Assembly: GCA_963719005.1 (NCBI GenBank)
Contig: CAVRAR010000015.1
Span: 124,001 to 188,000 of the forward strand
Origin: G963675935 sp963719005
GTDB taxonomy: Bacteria > Planctomycetota > Planctomycetia > Pirellulales > Thermoguttaceae
DNA length: 64,000 bases
Direction of reading: 5' to 3'
In this document: positions 1-8,366 of the stretch, piece by piece
How positions within the stretch are numbered: position 1 is the stretch's first letter
Layout: each line of letters begins with the position of its first letter
Position numbers and translations under genes: made by a program
Notes under the pieces: generated by a model
The model's input: only the letters and a program-made list of their open reading frames with translations
What the model was told of the DNA's origin: nothing
Databases searched by the model: none

Positions 1-95
1 GTCGGAGAATAGTGCTGTAGGAAGGACTGTGCTGCTTCACGGTGTTTTGTGCTGCCGGTGACCGGGGGTCTCGCCGAATTGTCCTCTCCCTCGTG

Positions 96-207
96 CTTCG
101 TTTAACCCGGAGCCAGCGGCGACGGCCTGACTGGCTACGGCTTGCTAGCCGGCATCCTATTGCTGCTCCCGCAAACGTCGTCGCCGTTGGCTCCGGGCTA
201 AACGAAG
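96..207. repeat. Imperfect inverted repeat downstream of the SGNH hydrolase gene
   Basis: Two 29-base arms (96-124 and 179-207) are inverted copies of each other with two mismatches. Each carries the core CCCGGAGCCAGCGGCGACG or its complement. The 54-base spacer holds a smaller palindrome. The element lies just beyond the 3' end of the minus-strand operon, so it could form a long hairpin in the operon's transcript, but no T-run marks a classical terminator. Nothing else is seen in bases 1-253. Confidence 0.7.
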
Positions 208-253
208 GTTTGGAGCGGAAAACCCATAATTGTAACCGAACGCAGCGTGCACC

Positions 254-1285
254 TCAATTGGTCTGCCGCGTCGTCGCGGGCGGCTGTCGCAGAATCGCCG
301 GGCCGTACATGCGTTCGAGCGCGGCGGCCACGCTATCGGCCAAAATCTCATTTCCGGCGGCGTTGGGGTGAATCCCCCCTTCGTCCGTCAAATAGGGCGG
401 ACCACGCCAACTGCCGGGTGGAAGTATTGGGCTGTGAAGAAAGATGATCCGCAACGCCGTGTCCGGGATCAGCTCGACGTCCTCCTCCCGTGCAATCTCG
501 CGTTCCAGCCCCCAAAACGGATCGAATATGTACGCCCGCGGGGTCTCCATCAGCACCACTTCGGCCCCCATCTTCCGTGAGGCGTCGATGATCTTCTTCA
601 GGTTTGCCTTGGTCTCAGCCCGGGTATTGGAGTTGAGGTAGTCGTGGGCGCCAAGTTCGATGACCATTACCTGGGCATTATGTCTTGCAATCTCGGTCAA
701 AAGTGTGCGCGATTCGACTACCTGCTTGGCCGACCAGCCATACGTCGCCTCGTCCACAACGGGAAGCGAAATCCGCTTCTGCAATACTTGCGGGTAGCCC
801 CCAAACATCTTCAGTGAAGTCATGCTGTCGCCAAAACAGACCACAGGCCGGTTTCCTTTCAGCGCAACGGAATGGCGTATATGGGCGGCGTGGATCCAGT
901 CGAATGTCATGCCGCCCCAGCCAATCCATAAAACGATCATGCTAATCCAGACGAACCGCCATGACGGGCGGCGCCCCTCGCGGCGGCGGACATGAAACAG
1001 CCCGATCCCAATGACCGCGAGCATCACGGCCAGAAGCATAAGAAGCCCCGGGGCCGGCGTCAGCCCTTTCGCCACCAAGACAGCGGTACAAACACCCAGA
1101 CAGACGAATCCGCGGCGTCCGCCGAGAGCCAGCAGTGTGTACGCCAGCAGCCACGCGGCGATCAGCCACGAAATGCCGTTCGGAAAAACCAGCAGCGAGG
1201 CCGTCACGATCACACACCATCCCAGAGCCCGACACACCTGCCGCAAGGTGGTAAGAAGTCGATTTGAAGGTGCGGACTTGATCAT
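254..1285 (-). CDS. Membrane-anchored SGNH/GDSL-type hydrolase
   Basis: 343 residues. The first ~125 residues contain several hydrophobic segments, probably four transmembrane helices. The rest is an SGNH-fold esterase/lipase domain. Block I is VVCFGDSMT with the nucleophile Ser, block III is the GAHD variant of GxND, and block V is GGIHPNAAG with the catalytic His preceded by an acidic residue in DEGG. The active site should face the periplasm or outer surface. Typical SGNH roles are removal of acyl or acetyl groups from lipids or polysaccharides; the substrate cannot be told here. The ATG starts three bases after the stop of the upstream pstB copy, so it is probably co-transcribed with the pst operon. 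A link to phosphate physiology, such as lipid remodelling, is inference only. Confidence 0.8.
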   Translation of the reverse strand: MIKSAPSNRLLTTLRQVCRALGWCVIVTASLLVFPNGISWLIAAWLLAYTLLALGGRRGFVCLGVCTAVLVAKGLTPAPGLLMLLAVMLAVIGIGLFHVRRREGRRPSWRFVWISMIVLWIGWGGMTFDWIHAAHIRHSVALKGNRPVVCFGDSMTSLKMFGGYPQVLQKRISLPVVDEATYGWSAKQVVESRTLLTEIARHNAQVMVIELGAHDYLNSNTRAETKANLKKIIDASRKMGAEVVLMETPRAYIFDPFWGLEREIAREEDVELIPDTALRIIFLHSPILPPGSWRGPPYLTDEGGIHPNAAGNEILADSVAAALERMYGPAILRQPPATTRQTN

Positions 1286-1288
1286 AAG

Positions 1289-2086
1289 TCACCCGTAGTG
1301 CCCGCGGACGTACGTTTCGGTGTCGGGCTGCTTCGGTTTGAGGAAGATGTCGAGCGTCGAGGCGTGCTCGACGATCTTCCCCATCAGCATGAAGATGCAC
1401 TCGTGGCTCGCCCGGCGGGCCTGGCCCATGTTGTGCGTTACCATGACGATCGTGAACTTCTCCCGCAACTCCTCGATCAGCGACTCGATTCGCTCGATCC
1501 CCTCGGCGTCGAGCGCCGAGCAGGGCTCGTCCATGAGGATCACCCGCGGTTTGAGCGGCAGCAGCCGGGCGATGCACAACTTCTGCTGTTGCTCCAGCGT
1601 CAGTTGCGTGGCCCTGCGGCGGAGTCGGTCTTTCACTTCATCCCAAAGCTGCACGTCGCGGAGCGCCGATTCGACCATTTCGTCGCGCTGCCGGCGGGTA
1701 AACTCGCCGCGGGGCGTATGCGAGCGGACGCCGAACAGCACGTTTTCATAAATCGAGATCGGCAGCGGATTCGGCCGCTGAAAGACCATGCCCACCGACT
1801 TGCGCAGCGTGCTCAGCGACACGTCGGCGTCGTAGATGTTCTTGCCGAGAATGGTGACCTCTCCGGTGGTGGTCACTCCGCCGTATCGCTCGTTGATGCG
1901 GTTGAAGCAGCGCAACAGCGTGGTTTTTCCGCAGCCCGAGGGGCCGATCAACGCCGTGATGATGCCCGGCTTGATGCTGACCGTGACGTCCTTCAACGCC
2001 TGAAAATCGCCGTACCAGAGGTTCAGCCCCCTGGTTTGCAGGGCGTAGGTCGGGGTTGTGGGAGGAACTTCGCTCATAGTGCTCAT
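1289..2086 (-). CDS. pstB: PstB-type phosphate ABC transporter ATPase with degenerate signature motif (PstB-2)
   Basis: 265 residues; cytoplasmic nucleotide-binding subunit of the phosphate importer. Visible motifs: Walker A GPSGCGKT (48-55), Q-loop Gln103 in GMVFQRPNP, Walker B VILMDE (Asp186, Glu187), and switch His218 in VTHNM. The ABC signature, normally LSGGQ in PstB, reads LTLEQ (162-166), so both glycines of the signature are lost. The neighbouring PstB-1 has the opposite pattern: intact signature but lost Q-loop and switch His. The two are probably partners in a heterodimer (inference). The start sits directly against an inverted repeat and has no obvious ribosome-binding site; a second in-frame ATG lies 9 bases downstream. 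Confidence 0.9.
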   Translation of the reverse strand: MSTMSEVPPTTPTYALQTRGLNLWYGDFQALKDVTVSIKPGIITALIGPSGCGKTTLLRCFNRINERYGGVTTTGEVTILGKNIYDADVSLSTLRKSVGMVFQRPNPLPISIYENVLFGVRSHTPRGEFTRRQRDEMVESALRDVQLWDEVKDRLRRRATQLTLEQQQKLCIARLLPLKPRVILMDEPCSALDAEGIERIESLIEELREKFTIVMVTHNMGQARRASHECIFMLMGKIVEHASTLDIFLKPKQPDTETYVRGHYG

Positions 2087-2087
2087 C

Positions 2088-2183
2088 GTAGGTTATGCTT
2101 CAGCATAACATCCGTCTCGTGGCGATCCACTCACACGAACATTTGCTCTTCTTGCTGGCCTGTTATGCTAAAGCATAACCTAC
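2088..2183. repeat. Inverted repeat, TTATGCTTCAGCATAA family
   Basis: The arms 2088-2110 and 2161-2183 are near-perfect inverted copies (one mismatch), each itself a palindrome around TTATGCTNNAGCATAA. The element fills nearly the whole gap between the two pstB genes. A second, incomplete member lies at 20348-20400. Confidence 0.8.
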
Positions 2184-2187
2184 TTCT

Positions 2188-3015
2188 CTACCCGAAATCA
2201 CCCGTCACGTAACGCTCGGTCAGGCGGTTCTTCGCCCTGGTGAATATATTCTCCGTTTCGCCGGCCTCGATCAAGTGCGATGCGCTGAAGAAGGCGGTGT
2301 AATCGGCCAGGCGGCGGGCCTGCTGCACGAGGTTCGTCACCAGCACGATCGTCATTTCGTCTTTCAACTCGCGGAGAATGTCTTCGATCCGCATCGTGGT
2401 GACCGGGTCGATGGCGATCGAGAATTCGTCGAGGCAGAGGATTTCCGGCCGCAGCGAGAGGGCCCGGGCGAGCGTGAGCCGCTGCTGCTGGCCGCCGGAG
2501 AGCTTTGTGCCGAGGATATTCATGCGGTCTTTCACTTCGTCCCAGAGCATGGCCTGGCGCAGGCATTTCTCGACGATTTCGTCGAGATCGAGGCGACTGT
2601 GAATGCCGGCCCGTCGCGGGGCGTAGGCCACGTTTTCATAGACCGACAGCGGCAGGCCGACCGGCAGCGGGAACACCATGCCCACGCGGCGGCGAAGCTG
2701 GTAGACGTTGCGGATTTTGAAGACGTCCTCGCTGAAAAAAGGGGATAAGTCCAATTTTTCGGAACGGTCGTGCGGGTGCGCCGCAGAAATTGGACTTATC
2801 CCCTTTTTTTCAATCAGCACGCGCCCCCGCACTTTGGCCGCGGGGATGAAGTCGATGGTGCGGTTGATGCACTTCAGCAGGGTCGTCTTGCCCGAGTTCG
2901 CCGGGCCGATGATGGCGAAAATCCGCTTCTCGGGAATCTCCAACGAGACGTTGTCCAGCGCCGTTTTCGGCCCGTAGCTGACAGTGACGTTCTCGAAGCG
3001 GACGTGGGGATTCAT
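2188..3015 (-). CDS. pstB: PstB-type phosphate ABC transporter ATPase with intact signature but missing Q-loop Gln and switch His (PstB-1)
   Basis: 275 residues from the ATG of MNPHVRF; an upstream in-frame ATG at 3033 would overlap the preceding gene. Walker A GPANSGKT (37-44), signature KLSGGQQQRL (LSGGQ 172-176) and Walker B ILCLDE (Asp196, Glu197) are present. The Q-loop reads GMVFPLP, with Pro116 replacing the conserved Gln. The H-loop reads VTNLV, with Asn228 replacing the switch His. The D-loop is FSIAID instead of PTSALD. Residues ~69-94 are encoded by an inserted palindromic repeat (2735-2810) between Walker A and the Q-loop. The family is normally homodimeric; the complementary losses in PstB-2 suggest a heterodimer with one competent ATP site (inference). 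Confidence 0.9.
   Translation of the reverse strand: MNPHVRFENVTVSYGPKTALDNVSLEIPEKRIFAIIGPANSGKTTLLKCINRTIDFIPAAKVRGRVLIEKKGISPISAAHPHDRSEKLDLSPFFSEDVFKIRNVYQLRRRVGMVFPLPVGLPLSVYENVAYAPRRAGIHSRLDLDEIVEKCLRQAMLWDEVKDRMNILGTKLSGGQQQRLTLARALSLRPEILCLDEFSIAIDPVTTMRIEDILRELKDEMTIVLVTNLVQQARRLADYTAFFSASHLIEAGETENIFTRAKNRLTERYVTGDFG
2735..2810. repeat. Palindromic repeat inserted in frame inside a pstB gene
   Basis: Perfect 23-base inverted arms at 2735-2757 and 2787-2809, reading A6 GGGG ATAAGTCCAATTT and its complement, separated by 29 bases. The unit sits wholly inside the PstB-1 reading frame and is translated as about 25 residues, with KKGISPIS and KLDLSPFF encoded by the two arms. PstB proteins normally have a short loop here. 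Confidence 0.85.
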
Positions 3016-3022
3016 GGTCGGA

Positions 3023-3328
3023 CTATTGCGCAACTTCGCCTCGATTACGGCAGTCTTTCACTGCCTTTCGCCGAACGAGAATGGAACAGACTTCTTGGAC
3101 AATGCCGAAGCTGAACAGCGCAGCCAGGAAAATCCCTCCCGGGCTCCTTCCGACCAGGACGAGAATCGCGCCGACGACAGTAGCACCCAACCAAGCAGCT
3201 ATTCCCCACCACAACATCCTAGTGGTAGGAACATACAACATTTTTCCGTGGCGTATTCCCCAATGAACCAGGTTCGCAGCCGTACAGAGTAACATACCTA
3301 TGGCAAGCAAAAAAATGACGTCGTACAT
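3023..3328 (-). CDS. Small membrane protein of unknown function in the pst operon
   Basis: 101 residues with three likely transmembrane helices, near residues 3-24, 38-60 and 66-85, and a basic C-terminal tail. I recognise no family. It lies between pstA (ending 3361) and PstB-1 (starting 3015), spaced 32 and 7 bases from them, so it should be transcribed with the transporter genes. Its position hints at an accessory role in phosphate transport or at a simple passenger gene; the sequence does not decide. Confidence 0.6.
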   Translation of the reverse strand: MYDVIFLLAIGMLLCTAANLVHWGIRHGKMLYVPTTRMLWWGIAAWLGATVVGAILVLVGRSPGGIFLAALFSFGIVQEVCSILVRRKAVKDCRNRGEVAQ

Positions 3329-3360
3329 GGTTTGTCTCCACTGCTACGATTGTGACTTCG

Positions 3361-4317
3361 TCACCACTTTTTTCTTGATCGCAGATAGCTTCGCAAAATG
3401 ATGGAAAGCGCGTTGACCATGAGTACCAAGCCCACCAAGACGACGGCCGTGCCGTAGACGACGCCGTCCGAGACGTTTTGCACCTGGGTGGCCAGCGTGA
3501 ACAGGTGCATCGACAACGCCATGCAGGAATCGTGCAGTCCGTAAGGAAACCACCGGTTGACGCCCGGCCGGTCCAAGTTGATGTAGAAGACCGCGCCGGT
3601 GAAGAGAATGGGGGCCGTTTCACCGGCCGCCCGCGACACTTGCAGGATCACGCCCGTCAGGATGCCGCTGATCGAATTGGGCAGGACGATGGTGCGGATC
3701 GTTTGCCAGCGCGTGGCGCCCATGTTCCAACATGCCTCGCGGAACGACATCGGCACCGCGGCGAGGGCCTCGCGCGTGCTGGTGATGATGACCGGCAGCG
3801 TCATCACGGCCAACGTGCAGGAAGCGGCCAGCAGGCATTTTCCCAGGCCGGCGAACAACACGAACGCGCCGACGCCGAACAGCCCATGAACGATGCTCGG
3901 CACGCCCGCCAGATTCATTACGGCCAAATTGACCGACCGTGTAGCCCAATTATCACGGGCGTATTCGTTCAAATACACTCCCGCCAGGATTCCAATCGGC
4001 GCGGCCAGCAGAAGCGACGTTAACACAAGGAAGAAGGTTCCGATTAGAGGCGCCCAAACGCCGCCGGCGGTCATGTTGTTCTGAGGATTCTGGAAGAGGA
4101 ACGAGATGCCGAGCACGGGCCACGCCTTGACGACCAGGTGTGCAAGGATGGCCACGACCGGCAAAACCAGCATCAACGCGATCGCTCCCAAGACGTAGCG
4201 GGCGATCGTCTCCTTGATCTTCTTGCGTCGCTCCAGCGGCGAGGGAGCAAAGGGGTTTGCCGCAACACTCCCTTCTCCCTTTGTGAGAGGGGACTCCATT
4301 GCTCTATCGCTGTTCAT
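3361..4317 (-). CDS. pstA: Phosphate ABC transporter permease PstA
   Basis: 318 residues; inner-membrane permease subunit that pairs with PstC. After a ~35-residue cytoplasmic tail come about six hydrophobic helices. The permease coupling region (EAA loop) is visible as SFREACWNMGATRWQTI followed by VLPNSISGILTG, then the characteristic SRAAGETAPILFTG. The N-terminal tail contains SPLTKGEGS, which resembles the peptide encoded by the PLPKGEG-type palindromic repeats seen in the island at 25.7 and 26.9 kb. The gene starts 14 bases inside the end of pstC, indicating coupled translation. An alternative start is the ATG at 4299. Confidence 0.93.
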   Translation of the reverse strand: MNSDRAMESPLTKGEGSVAANPFAPSPLERRKKIKETIARYVLGAIALMLVLPVVAILAHLVVKAWPVLGISFLFQNPQNNMTAGGVWAPLIGTFFLVLTSLLLAAPIGILAGVYLNEYARDNWATRSVNLAVMNLAGVPSIVHGLFGVGAFVLFAGLGKCLLAASCTLAVMTLPVIITSTREALAAVPMSFREACWNMGATRWQTIRTIVLPNSISGILTGVILQVSRAAGETAPILFTGAVFYINLDRPGVNRWFPYGLHDSCMALSMHLFTLATQVQNVSDGVVYGTAVVLVGLVLMVNALSIILRSYLRSRKKW

Positions 4318-5307
4318 TGCGAACCCCCTTGACCACCAGGTCGGCAGTCAGGTTGACGGCGAACGCGATGACGAACAACACCAGCCCGATGGTGAACAGC
4401 ACGCGGTAGTGCGGGCTGCCGGCCTCGGCCTCGCCGAGTTCCGAGGCGATCGTGGCCGTCAGTGTGCGGACGGGATCGAACAGGCTATGCGGGATCTTGA
4501 CCGCGTGGCCCGTGCACATCAACACGGCCATCGTCTCGCCAATGGCGCGGCCGACGCCCAACAGCACCGCCGCCAGCAGGCCGTTCTTCGCCGCCGGAAA
4601 CAACACGCGATAGACGATTTCCCAACGGCTGGCCCCCAGCGACAAGGCGGCTTCACGGTACGAATCGGGCACCGCCTTCAGTGCGTCCTCACCCAACGAA
4701 ACGATGATCGGCACGCTCATCAGCGCCAGGATGATCCCGCCGTTGAGCAGATTCACGCCCACCGGGCGCCGGTCAGCTTGATGATGATCGGCCCAAGAAC
4801 CATGTAGCCGACAAATCCCCAGACGATCGACGGAATCGCCGCCAGGAACTCGATGATGATCTTGAGGGTCTCTCTGAGTTTGCCGCCGCAAAACTCGGAA
4901 ACGAAGACCGCGGCGCCGAGCCCCAACGGCACGGCAATCACCATCGCCAACGCCGTGACCGACACCGTGCCGACCATCAGCGCGAGAATGCCGTATCGTG
5001 GGTGGACCTCGGACGACGGATGCCACTGGATGCTGGTGAAGAACTCCTTCCAGTCGAGTTCACGGAATACGGGCGCGGCCTGCCAGAAGATGAACAAGAA
5101 TATCAAGAAGACGAAGACGATCGCGCTCCAACCGCAGATGCGGATTATCCACTCGACCAATGGCTCGATGAAATCGGCAACGACGCCCAATGCGTGAGCC
5201 AACGAGCGATCTCGCACGCGTTGCCCCTCGCCCGCACCCGTGCAGGAGGAGCCGTGAGACAACGCCGTGGTTGGCGGAGCGACGGAGTTCTGCCGAGCGT
5301 CACTCAT
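4304..5307 (-). CDS. pstC: Phosphate ABC transporter permease PstC, split by a frameshift
   Basis: The N-terminal part (5307 to about 4770) carries the PstC start: a transmembrane helix, the periplasmic segment with DWKEFFTS, and FLAAIPSIVWGFVGY. It then runs into a stop at 4753. The C-terminal part, in another frame (about 4770 to 4304), continues the same protein with GVNLLNGGIILALM, the EAA loop SYREAALSLGASRWEIVYR and GRAIGETMAVLM. The frames meet in the GC-rich stretch 4755-4772. Together they make one PstC of about 330 residues. A one-base error is likelier than a real lesion, since the rest of the operon is intact in layout. The gene overlaps pstA by 14 bases. Confidence 0.88.
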
Positions 5308-6209
5308 GCAGTGTTTTGGGCACGTAGCCCAGATCGAGCACGATCTTCTGGCCCTCGGGCGAGCGGATCCAGTCGAGATACTCCTTGACCGGACCGGTAG
5401 GCTCGCCGATGACGTAGATCTGGAGCGGCCGGGTAATGGGATAGGAATTGTTCTTCGCGTTTTCGATGGTTGGCGCCACGCCCGGCTCGCCCCGCTGTTT
5501 CGAGACCTTCAGCACCTTTACGTCGGGTGTACGATAGCCCATACCGCTGTAGCCGATGGCCGAGGGAGTTCGGGCGATGAGGGCCACCACGTCCTTCGAG
5601 CCGTTCTGGTCGATCGAGCCGAGCTTGTAGTCCTTGCCGGGCCCGAGGATGACCTCGCGGAAGTAGGTGTAGGTGCCCGAACTACTCTGCCGGCTCACGC
5701 GGGTCACGTCCTGCTGGCCGAATTTCGGGATCTTTCACCCCGAGTTGCGACCATTTGTCGATCTTGCCGTCTTCGCCGTAGATGTCGGCGAGTTCCTCGA
5801 TCGAGATAGTGTCCAGCGGGTTGTCCTTGTGAACGTAAATGGCCAGGGCGTCGTATCCGACGATGATCTCCTTCGGCTCGCCGCCCCGTTTGGCCCGCGC
5901 CCGTTGGATCTCGGTCTTGCTCATCTTGCGGCTGGTGTCGGCCAGGTCGCAGTTGCCATCGATGAGGCTGGCGATACCGACGCCCGAGCCGCCGCCCTTC
6001 ACTTGGACGCTCACCTCCGGGTGTTTCTTGCTGTACTGTTCGGCCCAGGCTTGGGCCAGATTTACCATGGTGTCGGAGCCGTCAACGCGAATCACGTTCG
6101 TGGCGGCGTTGGTCCCGCCCCCCGGCCGATTTTCTCCGCCGCACCCCCAAGCAAGGATGAGCAAGAGCCCCGGCGCCGCAACGATAAGAGAACGTCTGAA
6201 AATCACCAT
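5300..6209 (-). CDS. pstS: Phosphate-binding protein PstS, split by a frameshift
   Basis: Exported solute-binding protein of about 300 residues. The start at 6209 (MVIFRRS) follows an AAAGGA ribosome-binding site six bases away. The signal sequence ends in a lipobox-like LLILAWGCG, so it is probably a lipoprotein. The N-terminal half shows VDGSDTMVNLAQAW and the phosphate-loop-like KGGGSGVGI. It runs out of frame near 5728. The C-terminal half (from about 5725 to 5300, another frame) continues with RQSSSGTYTYFREVIL, SAIGYSGMGY and a normal family end. A one-base indel between KDPE and KFGQQDVTRVSRQ explains the split. First gene of the pst operon; its stop overlaps the start of pstC by 8 bases. 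Confidence 0.88.
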
Positions 6210-6252
6210 TCGGATTCCTTTCAACGCAATGGCCTAACAATGCAGAAACCAA

Positions 6253-6281
6253 TTGATAACAGACGATCCGAGAGGCGTCAA
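6253..6281 (-). promoter_or_regulatory. Candidate sigma70-type promoter for the pst operon
   Basis: Read on the minus strand: TTGACG (6281-6276), a 17-base spacer, then TATCAA (6258-6253), about 45 bases before the pstS start. The match to consensus is 5/6 and 4/6. I do not see a clear Pho-box direct repeat. Confidence 0.35.
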
Positions 6282-6419
6282 TGAACCCCCCTTGCGGAAC
6301 TCTCCGTTTTGTATAACCAGGGGGCAAGAAATGCCCATTCCCCTACCCCGCGTCAATCTGTAAACTTAACTGCTAGCGCGGATCGGTTTTCCCGGCTTGT
6401 CGGCGTTCGAGGATTCCGC

Positions 6420-7706
6420 ATGAGAAATGTCGTTACGCTGGTGCTTGGCGGCGGGCAAGGCACCCGGCTATACCCCCTGACGAAATACCGCTCGAAACCG
6501 GCGGTTCCCGTCGCCGGAAAGTACCGCTTGATCGACATCCCGCTGTCAAACTGCATCAACAGCGGTCTGAATCGCTGCTACGTCTTGACGCAGTTCAATT
6601 CGGTCAGCCTGCACCGTCACATCCGCTCGACCTACACGTTCGACCCGTTCGACGGCGGGTTCGTCGAAGTGCTGGCCGCCCAGCAGACGTTGGACAACGC
6701 CGACTGGTATCAGGGCACGGCCGACGCGGTCCGCCAGAACCTCCGCTACGTCGAACAGCCCGGCATCGAGTACGTGCTGATCCTCTCCGGCGACCAGTTG
6801 TACCGGATGAACTATCAGGACATGCTCGTTTCGCACATTCAAGCGGCGGCCGACGTGACCATCGCCGCCGTGCCGGTGCACAGCCGCGAAGCGGCCTCCT
6901 CGGGCATCATGCGGTTGGACGACGCCGGCCGGGTGGTCGGCTTCCTCGAAAAACCGAAGACCGAGCACGAACTGAGCATGGTGCGCACCGATCCGGCCTG
7001 GATTGACGCCCGCGGCATCGCCAGCGGCGGCCGCGACTGCCTGGCCAACATGGGCATCTACCTGTTCAACCGCAACACCTTGATCGATGTGCTTCGCAAG
7101 ACCGACTACCGCGATTTCGGTAAGGAAGTGTTTCCGGCGTCGATCCGCTCGCGGCACGTCCAAGTCCATCTGTTCGACGGCTACTGGGAAGACATCGGCA
7201 CGATCAAGTCGTTCTACGAGGCAAACCTGGGGCTAACCAAGCCCGACGCCCCCTTCGACCTGGCGTCGGCCGAGGCGCCGATCTATTCGCACGCCCGATT
7301 CTTGCCGCCCACGCGCGTGGATGACGCGGTCGTTCGCGGCAGCCTGGTGGCCGACGGTTCGGTGATCGAGCCTGGGGCGGTGATCGAGAACAGCCTAATC
7401 GGTCTGCGTTGCTGGATCGGCCGCAACGTGGTGATTCGCAATTCGGTCGTGATGGGGGCCGATTTCTACGAGACGCCGGACGCCATAGCCGCCCATCGCG
7501 CCAACGGTTTTCCGCCGCTCGGAATCGGCGAAGGGACGCACATCGACGGGGCGATCATCGACAAAAACTGCCGCATCGGCCGCAATGTCCGCGTCGTGAA
7601 CGAACAGGGCCTCGACTACGCTGAAGAAACCCCCCACGGCATGATCAGTGACGGCATCGTCGTCATGGCAAAAGGGACCGCACTGCCCGACGGCTGGCGG
7701 ATGTGA
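6420..7706 (+). CDS. glgC: Glucose-1-phosphate adenylyltransferase
   Basis: 428 residues from the ATG of MRNVVTLVLGGG. Makes ADP-glucose from ATP and glucose-1-phosphate, the committed step of bacterial glycogen synthesis, in the cytoplasm. Motifs: nucleotide-binding LGGGQGTRLYPLT near the start, substrate loop DWYQGTADAVRQN, LILSGDQLYRM, the sugar-phosphate motif GFLEKPK, DYWED-type DGYWEDIGT, and a C-terminal left-handed beta-helix of hexapeptide repeats (from about residue 290). The longer open frame from 6309 has no family similarity before this ATG. It stands alone, divergent from pstS; no other glycogen gene is in the window. Confidence 0.95.
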   Translation: MRNVVTLVLGGGQGTRLYPLTKYRSKPAVPVAGKYRLIDIPLSNCINSGLNRCYVLTQFNSVSLHRHIRSTYTFDPFDGGFVEVLAAQQTLDNADWYQGTADAVRQNLRYVEQPGIEYVLILSGDQLYRMNYQDMLVSHIQAAADVTIAAVPVHSREAASSGIMRLDDAGRVVGFLEKPKTEHELSMVRTDPAWIDARGIASGGRDCLANMGIYLFNRNTLIDVLRKTDYRDFGKEVFPASIRSRHVQVHLFDGYWEDIGTIKSFYEANLGLTKPDAPFDLASAEAPIYSHARFLPPTRVDDAVVRGSLVADGSVIEPGAVIENSLIGLRCWIGRNVVIRNSVVMGADFYETPDAIAAHRANGFPPLGIGEGTHIDGAIIDKNCRIGRNVRVVNEQGLDYAEETPHGMISDGIVVMAKGTALPDGWRM

Positions 7707-7715
7707 ACCGTCAGT

Positions 7716-7967
7716 CTACAGAGTGTGTAGTCGCTCGAGAATCCACTGGCGAACCAGGTCAACGTCGTGCAGACCTCTAAATTCCGCCAGTTCCTTGATT
7801 GTCTCGGCTTCCTTCAGCGGCAACGGTATCTTTACGACCGTCTCACGCTCGAAGACCGGCTCGGAGACTTCCTCCAACTGGTCTTCAAATTCGGTCAGGT
7901 CGTGGCAACTCCAGAATTGAGCCAATTCTTCGATCGAGTCGGTATTGGGAATTTTGGACGTGCTCAT
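7716..7967 (-). CDS. Orphan CopG-type (ribbon-helix-helix) antitoxin-like protein
   Basis: 83 residues from the second ATG (MSTSKIPNTD). The N-terminal segment SIEELAQFWSCHDLTEFED and C-terminal LVRQWILERL follow the pattern of planctomycete and cyanobacterial CopG/BrnA-like antitoxins; the C-terminal part would form the ribbon-helix-helix. No BrnT- or RelE-like toxin gene flanks it: one side is glgC, convergent with it, and the other is the non-coding stretch 7968-8366. It may therefore be an orphan antitoxin or a stand-alone regulator. Family assignment is from pattern recognition. Confidence 0.65.
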   Translation of the reverse strand: MSTSKIPNTDSIEELAQFWSCHDLTEFEDQLEEVSEPVFERETVVKIPLPLKEAETIKELAEFRGLHDVDLVRQWILERLHTL

Positions 7968-8072
7968 CGGTTCTTCCATCAAACATACTACAGAAGGCTT
8001 TTTCGGACAACGGCGCCCAATCGATGGAGGCGTGTATAACGAATATGGCAGCGATCCTCGAACATTTCCGGC

Positions 8073-8150
8073 TTACGGCAGCAGGCCGCGGGCGACGATA
8101 CCATCGACCACTCGCGTGACGGCGATGTCCATCGCGGCGGTGCGCATCGA
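8073..8150 (-). pseudogene. Duplicate of the 3' end of the glutamate dehydrogenase gene
   Basis: 78 bases match 9989-10066, the last ~25 codons of the dehydrogenase gene plus stop, with about six mismatches. On the minus strand they still encode SMRTAAMDIAVTRVVDGI followed by VARGLLP and TAA. Similarity ends at 8150, near a small hairpin (GGCGTCAGGAGACGCC). No other gene is seen in the flanking non-coding stretch 7968-8366. The two copies bracket the exported-protein and toxin-antitoxin genes. Confidence 0.85.
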
Positions 8151-8366
8151 GCGACGAATCGGCGTCAGGAGACGCCTCCTACAATTTGCATCTTCACAAA
8201 CTGATTGACCCAACCCCGGGGGGCTTGACTTCCTGCCGGCCGCACGGGACGATAAATAGTGGAGGTCAAGCCAATGTCCACGAGCCGGTTTCCCGCCACC
8301 GCGCCTACGCGTTCTCAGCCTGAGCCGGCGCTGAGTGCGAGTGGTTCCCGTCTCAGGAGGAAGAGC

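Noticed and set aside
1298..2212. 304-codon plus-strand open frame opposite PstB-2
   Set aside because: Antisense shadow of a clear ABC ATPase gene in GC-rich DNA; no ribosome-binding site or family motifs.
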